In this document: in pieces, positions 34,816-43,975 of the stretch
Numbering within the stretch: position 1 is the stretch's first letter
How the letters are laid out: each line of letters opens with the position of its first letter
The notes under the pieces: generated by a model
The model's database searches: none
What the model was told of the DNA's origin: nothing
Seen by the model: only the letters and a program-made list of their open reading frames with translations
Translations under genes and position numbers: made by a program
Assembly: GCF_003326475.1 (NCBI RefSeq)
Contig: NZ_JPWA01000018.1
Span: 1-64,000 of the forward strand
DNA from: Thalassospira xianhensis MCCC 1A02616
GTDB taxonomy: Bacteria; Pseudomonadota; Alphaproteobacteria; Rhodospirillales; Thalassospiraceae
Direction of reading: 5' to 3'
Length of the DNA: 64,000 nucleotides

Positions 34816-36627
34816 ATGTTCAGAAATTTTCGCATCACTCATCGCCTGGCCGGACTGGCGACCATACTTCTGGCGTTCAGTTGCCTGATCGGATCGGTCG
34901 GGATTTACAAGATGACGGTGATAGGCAACGAACTTGAACAGGTTGCCGCCCGCGATCTACCTCTGACCCTGATGCTTGAAAAAATCACGCAGCATCAGCT
35001 CGAACAAGCCATTCTGATGGAAAAAACGCTGCGCTATCGCAATGTCGATGCCCATGCCGCCACCGAAACTGAGGCCGACCTCCGCCATCATTTCGAAAAA
35101 CTGGCAAAACAGACCGATAACGAACTCGCAACGGCCCATCAGATGGTCAACAGCTATCTGGCAGATACAATCAGCGACGAGGCCCGAACAGAATTTTCCG
35201 GTGTCGAAGCAGCCCTTGCCCGTATCGAAACCGATCATCGCACTTACGAAACACAGGTAAACGATATCTTCAAATCACTCGATAATGGCGCAAGCCCGTT
35301 GGATGTTGCTGATGCCGTGATCGCCACCGAAGGGTTGCAGAACAATCTCGATGCTGCGATTGAAAATCTAGTCGCCGAAGTCGCGGCCTATACCGCCGCT
35401 TCCATGGACACCGCCCTTGCAGATGAACGGATGGGCAAGACACTGATTACCGGTTTGTCCGGCATTGTCTTGCTGTCGGGCATTGCACTGGCCTGGCTCC
35501 TGGGCCGTTCCATCACCCTGCCGCTGCATCACCTGACGAATGCGCTTGCCGATCTGGCTAAGGGCAAGCTTGATACGCCGGTTCCGGCCTCCAAATTCCG
35601 TGACGAAGTCGGTGACATGGCTGATGCAATGCGGGTCTTTCAGGCCGACATGATCAAGGCACGCGCCCTTGAAGCCGAACAGGTCGCCCGACGGGAACGT
35701 GACGAGAAACGCCGTGCTGAAACTGACCGTCTGGTAAAAGAATTCTGCGAAACCCTTGTCGAAACCTTTGCCGATATCGTCAAAAGCGCAAAGGATGTTC
35801 TGGCGCGTGCCGAAATGATGCAAACCCAAAGCGGACAGGCAGGATCACTTGCCGGTGCGGTCGCCACCGAAGCCGAAGAATCATCTGCAAGTGCCCAGTC
35901 ACTGAGTGCCGCGACCGAGGAAATGGTCGCCGCCATCGACGAAATATCATCCCAGATTACGCAATTTTCGGGCATTGCGAAAAATGCAGTTGAACATTCT
36001 GCCACCTCACAGGCGGAAATGCGAAACTTGCAGGAAGTCGCAGATGAAGTCGGCCAGGTCGTTCAGTTGATTACCAAGATCGCAGATCAAACCAACCTTC
36101 TGGCACTTAACGCCACCATCGAGGCGGCCCGTGCCGGCGATGCAGGCAAGGGCTTTGCCGTGGTTGCAGGTGAAGTCAAAAGCCTCGCCAATCAGACGGC
36201 CAAGGCCACCGATGAAATCACCCGCAAGATCGAACGCATTCAAAGCGTATCGCGCAATTCCACCGAAGCCATCAACAATATCGGCACGGTAATCGGCAGC
36301 ATCGATAACTACGTGACCGCCATCGTCGGTGCGGTCGAGGAACAAAATGCCACAACGCGGGAAATCGCACGAAATGTCGATTTCGTGTCCGAAAGTGCCA
36401 AGCGTGTTTCGGAAAATGTCACCACCATTCAGTCCAGCGTCACGAACGTCGGCAGCAGCGCGGTTACGGTGCATGACAATGCCGATCACACCGCCCATCA
36501 GGCCGATTTCCTGAACGGCAAAATCGGCGAGTTTATCACCGCCATGAAACGTGCCCAGAATGACGAACCGGACACGGGCATCCGATATGCGGCCGACAAA
36601 CCGGTAATGCTGCGCGCTGCCGAATAA
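34816..36627 (+). CDS. Methyl-accepting chemotaxis protein (tandem paralogue 1)
   Basis: 603 aa. Membrane helices at about 12-32 and 208-230 bracket a helical periplasmic domain of about 175 residues, probably a four-helix bundle ([19 protein letters not shown]). HAMP follows ([20 protein letters not shown]), then the signalling domain with [20 protein letters not shown]. It is closely similar through its whole sensory region to the receptor at 37324-39369, so the two arose by duplication. It ends soon after the signalling domain with no added domain. A strong terminator follows. Confidence 0.93.
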   Translation: MFRNFRITHRLAGLATILLAFSCLIGSVGIYKMTVIGNELEQVAARDLPLTLMLEKITQHQLEQAILMEKTLRYRNVDAHAATETEADLRHHFEKLAKQTDNELATAHQMVNSYLADTISDEARTEFSGVEAALARIETDHRTYETQVNDIFKSLDNGASPLDVADAVIATEGLQNNLDAAIENLVAEVAAYTAASMDTALADERMGKTLITGLSGIVLLSGIALAWLLGRSITLPLHHLTNALADLAKGKLDTPVPASKFRDEVGDMADAMRVFQADMIKARALEAEQVARRERDEKRRAETDRLVKEFCETLVETFADIVKSAKDVLARAEMMQTQSGQAGSLAGAVATEAEESSASAQSLSAATEEMVAAIDEISSQITQFSGIAKNAVEHSATSQAEMRNLQEVADEVGQVVQLITKIADQTNLLALNATIEAARAGDAGKGFAVVAGEVKSLANQTAKATDEITRKIERIQSVSRNSTEAINNIGTVIGSIDNYVTAIVGAVEEQNATTREIARNVDFVSESAKRVSENVTTIQSSVTNVGSSAVTVHDNADHTAHQADFLNGKIGEFITAMKRAQNDEPDTGIRYAADKPVMLRAAE

Positions 36628-36658
36628 TCCCGAACACAGTCGTCCTGCCCGCATCCGA

Positions 36659-36686
36659 AACAGGCCGGAAATGTCCGGCCTGTTTT
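36659..36686 (+). terminator. Rho-independent terminator after chemoreceptor gene
   Basis: AACAGGCCGGA (36659-36669) pairs with TCCGGCCTGTT (36674-36684) around AATG, followed by a short T run. It lies 32 bp after the stop at 36627. Confidence 0.75.
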
Positions 36687-36751
36687 CATACGACCCTTGC
36701 ATCGGCCCGCCAATCGGGCAAAGCTGTTTTATCATAACGCGATAAAGGACC

Positions 36752-37141
36752 ATGCCCATGCTGCCGATCCCCGTTACAGTCTGCCTGACCGGCATCTTTG
36801 CCCTGATGTTGATTGCGCTCAGCCTGAATGTTTCCCTGCGGCGGCGCGATCTTAAACTTTCGCTTGGCGATGGCGGGGACAAGGTTCTGCTGCGTCGGAT
36901 CCGGGCTCATGGAAACTTTGCCGAAAACGCCCCGTTCTGCATTCTGGTTGTCTTGGCACTCGAGGCTGTTCTGGCAACATCGGGCATCATCTGGCTGATT
37001 GCGGCGGCCTTCGTGATTGCCCGCCTTCTTCACGCATGGGGAACACTGACCGGAACCCTTGCGCTGATTGCACCCGCGATGGTGATCCAGCATGTCGTGC
37101 TGGGTTGTGCGGCGATCTGGCTTCTGTTCCAAAGCATCTAG
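36752..37141 (+). CDS. MAPEG-family membrane protein
   Basis: 129 aa, four hydrophobic segments (about 5-27, 58-75, 78-95, 105-126). It contains IRAHGNFAENAPFCILVVLA, the MAPEG signature with the conserved Asn-Glu pair. MAPEG proteins include glutathione-dependent membrane transferases and peroxidases; bacterial members of this short type are largely uncharacterised. AAAGGA precedes the ATG at 36752. It sits alone between two duplicated chemoreceptor genes, with a terminator upstream, so the location may simply reflect insertion into or between the duplicates. Confidence 0.88.
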   Translation: MPMLPIPVTVCLTGIFALMLIALSLNVSLRRRDLKLSLGDGGDKVLLRRIRAHGNFAENAPFCILVVLALEAVLATSGIIWLIAAAFVIARLLHAWGTLTGTLALIAPAMVIQHVVLGCAAIWLLFQSI

Positions 37142-37323
37142 CAGCGGCCCTCTCGCACGAAAGCAACCCGTGATTTAATTATCAATCAAAAAACAACACG
37201 TATCGCATTTACCTCCCCATATGAGGATATGGCGGCTAACGGAAATAACTATACTTCCGCTTAGTCAATTCACTTCGGTTTTACCGGTCTGTACCGGAAG
37301 CCAGTATGGGGAGGGTAAATCTC

Positions 37324-39369
37324 ATGATCTCCGCTATTCGGAAATTACGGATTTCGCACCGCCTGTTCAGCCTCGTCGGCTTTTTGATCCTGTCGACCGT
37401 CTTGGTGGGCGGATTTGGCGTCTATACCATGACGAAAATAGGCCACGAACTGGAAGAAGTTGCTGATCGCGACCTGCCGCTAAATGCGCTGCTGGAGAAA
37501 ATTACCCAACACCAGCTCGAACAGGCCATCCTGATGGAACGCGCCCTGCGCATCGGCAATGTCAATGCCCATGCGGAAACCGAAACTTTTGACACGGTTC
37601 GTCACCATTTCGAGGAAATCGCTGCCCAGACCGATGTCGAAATTGCCGCCGCTCGCGCCATGGTCGATGAATTTCTGAAAACCTCGCTGTCTGAAGAAAC
37701 AAGGCTGGAATTTGATCTTGTTTCCGGCGCGCTTGACCGGATCGAAACGGAACATCGCGTGTATGAAGATCATGTCGAAAGCATCTTTGACAGCGTCGCT
37801 AAAGGTGACATCAACAGCGCCAGCCTGATCGAGGCCGTGATCCGCACCGAAGCGGAACAGGAGAACCTCAATACCGAGATTGAAAACCTGCTCAATCGGA
37901 TTTCCAGTTTTACCCAAACCTCTATGAATATGGCCCTTGCAGACGAACGCAACGGCAAGATGATGATTGCCATTCTGTCCAGTCTGGCGACATTGCTCGG
38001 CATCCTGATGGCGGTTCTTCTGGGCCGCAGCATTTCGATCCCGATGAAGCGGCTGACCTTCGCACTTAGCGAACTTGCCGATGGCAAGCTCGACACGCCC
38101 GTCCCCAACAGCCGGTTTGAGGATGAGGTTGCCGAGATTTCCGTTGCAATGAAGGTTTTCCAGAAAAACATGATCCGTGCCCGTGAGCTTGAAGAAGCCC
38201 ACAAGCGGATCGAGGAAAAACAAAAGCAACGTCAGGCCGAACGCAACCATCTGGTCAGTGTTTTTGGGTCCTCAATCGGTGCGGTCTTTGCCCGTATCCT
38301 TGGCAGTTCCGAAGAAATGGTCGAGCGCGCCAACACTGTAAATGCCAACTCGGGCGATACCAACAATCTCGCAACATCTGTGGCGACCGAGGCCGAAGAA
38401 TCATCTGGCAACGCGCAGGCATTGAGTGCCGCGACCGAGGAAATGGTGGCCGCCATCGGCGAAATTTCATCGCAAATTACTCAGTTTTCCGATGTTGCCC
38501 GCAATGCCGTCACCTATTCGGAAACCTCGAAAAACGAAATGCGCAGCTTGCAGACAGTTGCTGATGAAATCGGCCAGGTGGTGCAGTTGATCACCCAGAT
38601 CGCCGAACAGACCAACCTTCTAGCGCTGAACGCCACCATCGAAGCCGCCCGTGCCGGTGATGCCGGCAAAGGTTTTGCTGTGGTCGCAGGCGAAGTTAAA
38701 TCGCTGGCCAACCAGACGGCAAAGGCGACCGAGGAAATTTCGGATCGCGTCGCCCGCATTCAGCAGGTTTCCAACAGCTCGGCCGAGGCAATTTCAAATG
38801 TCTCCGAAATCGTCGACAGCATCGACCAGTATGTATCGGCCATTGTCGGCGCGATCGAGGAACAGAACGCCACCACGCAGGAAATCTCGCGCAGTGTCGA
38901 TTTCGTTTCCGAAAGCGCACGTCGCGTTGCCAGCAACATCACCGGTATTCGCGGTCGCGTCGAAGATGTCAAAACCGATGCAGAGGAAGTCAATAGCGCG
39001 GCCAATACCACCGCCGCCGAAGCCGCCCTGCTAAGCCGCGAGGTCGAAATTTTCCTCAGCGCCATGCAAAGCAACGATGTCGATGACGACACTTATGAAA
39101 GCCATGTAATTTCGGTTGCCGCCCGGACCGATGGGGATCATGGCAACTGGCAGGGCAGTGCCACAGAAATTTCCTGTGCCCATCTGGTGGTACGTCCGGC
39201 TATTGCCGTAACTCCGGGCGAAATTGTCGATCTGCGCCTGCAAAACGTTCCTGACGCGCTTCGGGCCCGTCTTGCCCGTCAGGAAGGCGATTGCAGCATC
39301 CTGCAATTGCCGCTTGATACCGATCACTTGGCAAAAATGCGCCAGCATGTTCGCAAACTGGTTGCCTGA
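37324..39369 (+). CDS. Methyl-accepting chemotaxis protein (paralogue 2) with extra C-terminal domain
   Basis: 681 aa from the ATG at 37324, because GGGAGGG (about 9 nt upstream) overlaps an earlier in-frame ATG at 37306. Architecture matches paralogue 1: helix, four-helix-type sensor ([19 protein letters not shown]), helix, HAMP, and a signalling domain with [20 protein letters not shown]. Unlike paralogue 1 it continues about 95 residues (about 586-681) beyond the signalling domain. The tail reads [20 protein letters not shown], then [15 protein letters not shown], and looks like a degenerate PilZ-type beta barrel without a clear RxxxR. It could modulate signalling or bind a nucleotide or protein partner. 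A terminator follows. Confidence 0.9.
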   Translation: MISAIRKLRISHRLFSLVGFLILSTVLVGGFGVYTMTKIGHELEEVADRDLPLNALLEKITQHQLEQAILMERALRIGNVNAHAETETFDTVRHHFEEIAAQTDVEIAAARAMVDEFLKTSLSEETRLEFDLVSGALDRIETEHRVYEDHVESIFDSVAKGDINSASLIEAVIRTEAEQENLNTEIENLLNRISSFTQTSMNMALADERNGKMMIAILSSLATLLGILMAVLLGRSISIPMKRLTFALSELADGKLDTPVPNSRFEDEVAEISVAMKVFQKNMIRARELEEAHKRIEEKQKQRQAERNHLVSVFGSSIGAVFARILGSSEEMVERANTVNANSGDTNNLATSVATEAEESSGNAQALSAATEEMVAAIGEISSQITQFSDVARNAVTYSETSKNEMRSLQTVADEIGQVVQLITQIAEQTNLLALNATIEAARAGDAGKGFAVVAGEVKSLANQTAKATEEISDRVARIQQVSNSSAEAISNVSEIVDSIDQYVSAIVGAIEEQNATTQEISRSVDFVSESARRVASNITGIRGRVEDVKTDAEEVNSAANTTAAEAALLSREVEIFLSAMQSNDVDDDTYESHVISVAARTDGDHGNWQGSATEISCAHLVVRPAIAVTPGEIVDLRLQNVPDALRARLARQEGDCSILQLPLDTDHLAKMRQHVRKLVA

Positions 39370-39409
39370 ACGTCTGCCTTTGCCTCCCTGCTGTTAAAAC
39401 AGCAAACTT

Positions 39410-39448
39410 GGCGCGATGTCCGGTTGGATATCGCGCCCTTTCTTTTTT
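39410..39448 (+). terminator. Rho-independent terminator
   Basis: GGCGCGAT (39410-39417) pairs with ATCGCGCC (39430-39437), followed by CTTTCTTTTTT. It closes the chemoreceptor transcript 40 bp after its stop. Confidence 0.85.
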
Positions 39449-39494
39449 CAGACTATATTGACGGGATGCCAAATCAGACATTCCGGTCGGAAAC

Positions 39495-39950
39495 ATGAAC
39501 CAATCGCCACAAACCGCTGCCATCCATACGAAAAGCGCTACACCCGGACTGGCTGCAGAATTGGCCGCCAAATTGGCCACCTATCCCGACACAGCAACCG
39601 CGGCATTGTTGAAGGTCCGAGGCTGGATTTTCGAACTGGCCGCAACTGATCCCGCAATCGGCAAAATCACCGAAACCCTGAAATGGGACGAACCCGCGTG
39701 GCTGCCACCGTCGCAGTCGGGCACCACCATTCGCGCCGATTGGAAGTCAAAGGCACCCGATCAGATTGTCATCTACGTCAATTGTCAGACAGATCTGATT
39801 GACCGGGTGCGCAGTCATTTTGAAGGTATTTTGCAATGCGAGGGCAACCGGGCAATCATCCTGCCGCTGGATCGCCCCCTGCCCGAAGGACCGGTTAAAA
39901 CCGCGCTGGGTTGGGCATTGACCTATCATCGCGACAAACGCAAGCGATAG
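39495..39950 (+). CDS. DUF1801 (YdhG-like) protein
   Basis: 151 aa. The core ITETLKWDEPAWLPPSQSGTT, then IRADWKSKAPDQIVIYVNCQ, and the closing LPEGPVKTALGWALTYHRDK match DUF1801, a small soluble alpha/beta family of unknown role. The ATG at 39495 follows a GGAAAC stretch. It is convergent with the OhrR gene (30 bp between stops). Confidence 0.8.
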   Translation: MNQSPQTAAIHTKSATPGLAAELAAKLATYPDTATAALLKVRGWIFELAATDPAIGKITETLKWDEPAWLPPSQSGTTIRADWKSKAPDQIVIYVNCQTDLIDRVRSHFEGILQCEGNRAIILPLDRPLPEGPVKTALGWALTYHRDKRKR

Positions 39951-39980
39951 AACCCAGCACAACACGACTTTTTGTTTCTT

Positions 39981-40436
39981 CTATTTTCGCGACGCATTCG
40001 CCTCAAGCGTATCGCGCAACTGACCAAGATCATCGATCAGACGTTTGACCGTCGAAAGATCAAGTTCCGCTGCCTCGCCGATGCAGCGTGGCACATCAAG
40101 CGCCTTTTTCCGCAATTCCTTGCCCGCCGCCGTCAGGGTAATGCGCACCGAACGTTCATCCTTCGGATCGCGGGTCCGTTTGACAAGCCCCGCGGCTTCA
40201 AGCCGTTTTAGCAACGGTGTCAGCGTACTGGATTCCAGAAACAGCTTTTCACCGATACTGCGCACCGGCTGATCATCCTGCTCCCATAGGGTCACCATCA
40301 CCAGATATTGCGGATAGGTAAGCTCAAGCGCATCAAGCAGCGGCTTATAGATACGGTTGAATGCATGACTGGCGGCATAGACCGAAAAACACAGGAAGTT
40401 TTCAAGCCTGAGCGGATCGCTATCATGATGGTCCAT
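39981..40436 (-). CDS. ohrR: MarR-family organic-peroxide sensor OhrR
   Basis: 151 aa; AAAGGAG precedes the ATG at 40436-40434. Cys16 in ENFLCFSVYAAS is at the position of the reactive Cys of OhrR proteins. Winged HTH: VRSIGEKLFLESSTLTPLLK, then a beta wing KRTRDPKDERSVRITLT. Organic hydroperoxides oxidise the Cys and release the repressor from DNA. It is divergent from the esterase-Ohr-ABM genes and an operator-like palindrome lies at 40595-40627. The downstream Ohr gene makes the assignment firm. Confidence 0.93.
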   Translation of the reverse strand: MDHHDSDPLRLENFLCFSVYAASHAFNRIYKPLLDALELTYPQYLVMVTLWEQDDQPVRSIGEKLFLESSTLTPLLKRLEAAGLVKRTRDPKDERSVRITLTAAGKELRKKALDVPRCIGEAAELDLSTVKRLIDDLGQLRDTLEANASRK

Positions 40437-40540
40437 GGTGGCGTTCTCCTTTGTCCGGCCCGGGCTGTCGGATGGCGCTCCGATTGTCTGCTTTGCGGCT
40501 TAACGCAAGGGCCGTTTTGAGATCAAACCCATATCAATAT

Positions 40541-40627
40541 ATCGCACACGATTTAATTACAAGCGATTTAATTGCATGGCTCATATTCTCAAATTTATAT
40601 CGCACACGATTAAATCGTGCGATATAA
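40541..40627. promoter_or_regulatory. OhrR operator region
   Basis: TTATATCGCAC (40595-40605) and GTGCGATATAA (40617-40627) form a perfect 11-bp inverted repeat, with an inner CGATT-A-AATCG repeat (40607-40617). An upstream partial copy, ATCGCACACGATTTAATTAC (40541-40560), and AGCGATTTAATTGC (40562-40575) carry the same half-sites. The region is AT-rich and lies between ohrR and the esterase gene, the expected OhrR site for both. Confidence 0.8.
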
Positions 40628-40692
40628 CAAAATCATCGAAACGGAAAACGCCGCACAGCGGCCCTAAACAGACAGCTTAAAGGAACAAGATC

Positions 40693-41724
40693 ATGAACAC
40701 ATTCAAAACGACTGTTGCCTCCGCTGCAATTGCTCTGGCAACCACTCTGACCGCCACGACCGCTTTGGCCGATCCGGTTCTCGAAAACAACACGCAGAAC
40801 TTCATCAATGCCCTGACCGCGTCAGGTGGTGCACCGATCTACACACTCAGCCCGGCTGATGCCCGCAACGTTCTGGCTGGCGCACAGGCAGGCCCGATTG
40901 CAAAACGCGCTGCCGACGTTACCGACACTGTCTTCCCGGTTGGACCGACCGGTGAAACCCGGGTCCGCATCGTCCGCCCCGAAGGCAACACCGACCGCCT
41001 GCCGGTTGTCGTATACTTCCACGGTGGTGGCTGGGTGCTGGGCGATAAGGAAACCCATGATCGCCTGATTCGCGAAATCGCTGTACAGGCAAATGCCGCC
41101 GTCGTCTTTGTTGATTACGAACGTTCGCCCGAAGCCAAATATCCGATCGCAATCGAACAGGATTATGCTGTCACCAAATATGTCGCCGATCACAGTGAAC
41201 AGCTTAACGTTGATCCGACCCGACTGGCGATTGCCGGGGACAGTGTCGGTGGCAACATGACAGCGGTTGTTTCCCTGCTGGCCGAACAGCGCAAAGGACC
41301 GGAAATCATCGCCCAGGTCCTGTTCTATCCGGTGACCGATGCGAATTTTGAAAACGGGTCCTATACCGAATTTGCCAATGGCCCGTGGTTGACCAAGGCG
41401 GCAATGGAATGGTTCTGGAACCAGTACCTGCCCGAAGGAACCGACCGTACTGATCCGACAGTAACGCCGATCCACGCTCCGCAGGATTTGCTCGCCGGAC
41501 AGGCACCTGCCCTGATCATCACCGATGAAAACGACGTGCTGCGTGACGAGGGCGAAGCATATGCCCGCAAACTCAGCCAGGCCGGGGTGGATGTCACCAC
41601 GGTTCGCTACAACGGCACGATCCATGATTTCGTCATGCTCAATGCTGTTGCCGATACCCCGGCTGCCAAGGCCGCAACCGCCCAGGCCAGCCAGTTCCTG
41701 AAGAACGCCTTCTACGGCGAATGA
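40693..41724 (+). CDS. Secreted alpha/beta hydrolase of the HSL family
   Basis: 343 aa. AGGAAC precedes the ATG. The signal peptide ends ALA at 24-26. HSL-type features: oxyanion HGGGW at 110-114, nucleophile Ser184 in AGDSVGGNM, Asp281 in DENDVLRDEG and His311 in GTIHDF. It should hydrolyse short-chain esters in the periplasm. It lies directly behind the OhrR operator and 150 bp before ohr, so peroxide control is likely. One possible role is release of acyl groups from oxidised lipids or similar esters, but that is inference. A GC-rich hairpin follows (41750-41769). Confidence 0.88.
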   Translation: MNTFKTTVASAAIALATTLTATTALADPVLENNTQNFINALTASGGAPIYTLSPADARNVLAGAQAGPIAKRAADVTDTVFPVGPTGETRVRIVRPEGNTDRLPVVVYFHGGGWVLGDKETHDRLIREIAVQANAAVVFVDYERSPEAKYPIAIEQDYAVTKYVADHSEQLNVDPTRLAIAGDSVGGNMTAVVSLLAEQRKGPEIIAQVLFYPVTDANFENGSYTEFANGPWLTKAAMEWFWNQYLPEGTDRTDPTVTPIHAPQDLLAGQAPALIITDENDVLRDEGEAYARKLSQAGVDVTTVRYNGTIHDFVMLNAVADTPAAKAATAQASQFLKNAFYGE

Positions 41725-41749
41725 CCTGAACTTTCTGCAACTTCTTTTT

Positions 41750-41769
41750 GGGGGCGCGGTTGCGCCCCC
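41750..41769 (+). terminator. GC hairpin between esterase gene and ohr
   Basis: GGGGGCGC (41750-41757) pairs with GCGCCCCC (41762-41769) around GGTT. There is no T-tract after it, so it may attenuate or stabilise rather than fully stop transcription into ohr. Confidence 0.5.
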
Positions 41770-41874
41770 GCCCACCCGGCGACATATCACTTGGGGCACT
41801 AACCGAACCAAAGCCCTGATCAGCCGGGTTATCGAAACCTTCGAACCATCACGTTCAAACAAAGGAAGAAAACC

Positions 41875-42300
41875 ATGTCTGTAGATGTCAAATATCGCGC
41901 AACAGCAAGTGCAACCGGTGGCCGTGACGGCCGCGCAAAAACCGAAGACGGCAGCCTCGATGTCAAACTGACCACACCAAAGGAACTCGGCGGTGCAGGT
42001 GGCGAAGGCAACAACCCCGAACAGCTTTTCGCAATGGGTTATTCGGCCTGCTTCATCGGCGCGATGAAATTCGTCTCCTCTCAGGGCGGCCCGAAAGTTC
42101 CGTCTGATGTTTCGGTCAAGGCTGTTGTCGGCATCGGCCCGCGTGCGGCTGGTGGTTTCGGCCTTGCGGTTGACCTGCATGTTTCACTGCCGGGCCTTGA
42201 TAAGGCCGATGCTGAAAAGCTGGTCGAAGAAGCCCACAAAATCTGCCCTTACTCCAACTCGGTCCGCGGCAATGTCGAAGTAACCTCGCACATCGCCTGA
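41875..42300 (+). CDS. ohr: Organic hydroperoxide resistance protein Ohr
   Basis: 141 aa; AAAGGAAG precedes the ATG. Both catalytic cysteines are present: Cys59 in AMGYSACFIGAMKF and Cys124 in HKICPYSNSVRGN. Ohr reduces organic and fatty-acid hydroperoxides using lipoylated proteins. It is an OsmC-fold homodimer in the cytoplasm. Placed under OhrR by the upstream operator; followed by a strong terminator. Confidence 0.96.
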   Translation: MSVDVKYRATASATGGRDGRAKTEDGSLDVKLTTPKELGGAGGEGNNPEQLFAMGYSACFIGAMKFVSSQGGPKVPSDVSVKAVVGIGPRAAGGFGLAVDLHVSLPGLDKADAEKLVEEAHKICPYSNSVRGNVEVTSHIA

Positions 42301-42356
42301 TCGAAAACCTCCCCCTCTTCGGCAGGGACCTCCCCCGATCCACAACTGCCGAAGCC

Positions 42357-42392
42357 AAGCCCGGTGCTCTCCCCGCACCGGGCTTTTATTTT
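42357..42392 (+). terminator. Rho-independent terminator of ohr
   Basis: AAGCCCGGTGC (42357-42367) pairs with GCACCGGGCTT (42375-42385), followed by a T-rich tail (TTATTTTTT). Confidence 0.9.
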
Positions 42393-42482
42393 TTACCGGC
42401 AATTTAACGGTTGCCCGATCCGGCCCCTGCCACGATGATCCAGGCCAATCAAAACGCCATAGAAATCCGACAGGAACCATTC

Positions 42483-42779
42483 ATGTCCCAACAACTTACC
42501 GTTCTTGCCATTGCGCGTGCCAAACCGGGCAAGGAAAACGAACTTGGCAAACGTCTTCTCGTACTTGTCGAACCGTCACGCGCCGAAGAAGGCTGCATCA
42601 GCTACGAAATCCACCAATCCAACGACGATCCGGCAATCTGGATGGCGTATGAAAACTGGCGCTCTGACGAAGATCTGGCCCTTCACTTCGAAACACCCTA
42701 TCTGCGCGCCTTTGCCAAGGGTGGCGAAGAAGTCCTTGCCGAACCGGTAAGCATTCAGAAATTCGCCATCAAATCCTGA
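42483..42779 (+). CDS. ABM-domain (antibiotic biosynthesis monooxygenase) small protein
   Basis: 98 aa from the ATG at 42483 (MSQQLTVLAIARAKPG); AGGAA lies upstream. Dimeric ferredoxin-like ABM fold: RAKPGKENELGKRLLVLVEP, then EEGCISYEIHQSNDDPAIWM and YENWRSDEDLALHFETPYL. These proteins act as cofactor-free monooxygenases on quinones or as signal-degrading enzymes. It follows ohr after a terminator, so it probably has its own promoter, though a role in the same peroxide response is possible. Confidence 0.86.
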   Translation: MSQQLTVLAIARAKPGKENELGKRLLVLVEPSRAEEGCISYEIHQSNDDPAIWMAYENWRSDEDLALHFETPYLRAFAKGGEEVLAEPVSIQKFAIKS

Positions 42780-42804
42780 TCTTTGCCCTGCAACCCCGAA
42801 CGGA

Positions 42805-43254
42805 ATGCAAACCTTGCTTTTTGCGTTGCTGCTCTCGGCCTTTACCTCCGCCACCATCCTGCCCGGTACGTCCGAGGCAACGCTGGCGGCTCTTGTCGCA
42901 TCGGGCGATCATGCCGTCTGGCTTTTGGTTGCAGTGGCAACGCTTGGCAATGTCATGGGGTCATGCGTCAATTGGGGACTTGGTCTTTATATCGATCATT
43001 TCAAGGATCGGCGATGGTTCCCGGTATCACCCGAGGCTCTTGATCGCGCGTCACATTGGTTTGGCAAATACGGCTTTTGGTCGCTTTTACTTGCATGGCT
43101 TCCAATCATCGGCGATCCACTAACGCTTTTTGCCGGGGTCATGCGGGTGCGCTTTGTACCCTTTATCCTGCTGGTGACGATTGGCAAAGCCGCACGCTAT
43201 GCAGTGATTGCCGGTGGGGCGGACTTGATCGCCAATCTGATTGGGCAGACATAA
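42805..43254 (+). CDS. YqaA-family inner-membrane protein (DedA/VTT-related)
   Basis: 149 aa. Hydrophobic, about four to five helices. Features: ILPGTSEATLAALVA, GNVMGSCVNWGLGLYIDHF, WFGKYGFWSLLLAWLPIIGD, PLTLFAGVMRVRFVPFILLV. The YqaA family is related to the DedA/VTT fold implicated in lipid transport; the role of this short type is unknown. The start 25 bp after the ABM gene has a weak ribosome site (CGGA), so the two may be co-transcribed. Confidence 0.85.
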   Translation: MQTLLFALLLSAFTSATILPGTSEATLAALVASGDHAVWLLVAVATLGNVMGSCVNWGLGLYIDHFKDRRWFPVSPEALDRASHWFGKYGFWSLLLAWLPIIGDPLTLFAGVMRVRFVPFILLVTIGKAARYAVIAGGADLIANLIGQT

Positions 43255-43434
43255 TATTCACAAAAATTAACCACAAAACAAAAACGAAACTCGCAAATGA
43301 TCAAAAACACAACAGCCAGATCAATTATATAAAAATATAGTTTGTTTGCTAATATTCCACCCCCATGGTTTTATTAAGTGAAATAAAAAACGAGCAATTG
43401 TTTATAAATTTCACAAAATCAATGGGAGTATATT

Positions 43435-43803
43435 ATGAATATGGAAATTCCAGTCTGGGCGAAACCCGCAATCTGGGGCGGTGTCGTCGGTGCCGTTGCC
43501 ATCACGATTATCGGCTTTAGCGCAAGCTGGGTTGTTTCGGGCAGTACGGCAACCGAAATGGCCAATACTCAAAGCAAGGATGCGGTCATTACCGCGCTTG
43601 CCCCGATCTGTGTCGCACAGTTCAAAAGCCAGACACCAAACAACCAGACCATGCAGCTTGCGGCCCTTAAAGAGGAAAGCTCTTACAAGCGCGATGATTT
43701 CGTCGTTGAAGGCGGCTGGGCCACCATGCCCGGTAACGATGCACCGACCAAGGAAATCGCCGATGCATGCGCCGAACAGCTGATGAAGCTGACGGTAAAC
43801 TAA
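43435..43803 (+). CDS. Small membrane-anchored protein of unknown function
   Basis: 122 aa; GGGAG lies 8 nt before the ATG at 43435. One N-terminal membrane helix (about 12-34: IWGGVVGAVAITIIGFSASW) and an exposed C-terminal domain with two Cys (ALAPICVAQF, IADACAEQLM), which could form a disulphide outside the membrane. The domain has VVEGGWATMPGNDAP, a recognisable segment I associate with conserved alphaproteobacterial hypotheticals. An AT-rich 180-bp region precedes it and a strong terminator follows, so it is its own transcript, probably well expressed. Function unknown. Confidence 0.75.
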   Translation: MNMEIPVWAKPAIWGGVVGAVAITIIGFSASWVVSGSTATEMANTQSKDAVITALAPICVAQFKSQTPNNQTMQLAALKEESSYKRDDFVVEGGWATMPGNDAPTKEIADACAEQLMKLTVN

Positions 43804-43840
43804 GCGGATCACCTCCCCCGAGGTAATCGATCCGTCCAAG

Positions 43841-43879
43841 ACGGCATTCGGGCCAACCCCCGGGTGCCGTTTTTTTTTA
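43841..43879 (+). terminator. Rho-independent terminator
   Basis: An ACGGCA...TGCCGT outer stem with CGGG/CCGG-rich inner pairing (43841-43870) is followed by a run of nine T. It ends the small membrane-protein gene. Confidence 0.9.
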
Positions 43880-43975
43880 TGGGTCCGCGCAACAGACAGG
43901 GCAATATTATTCAATAAACCGGCAAGCCCAAGACGCATTCTGGGATCAATCAAAATCACCAGAGGAACGTCCCCC

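Noticed and set aside
37306-37323. Upstream ATG of chemoreceptor paralogue 2
   Set aside because: The purine-rich ribosome site overlaps this ATG and instead serves the ATG at 37324.
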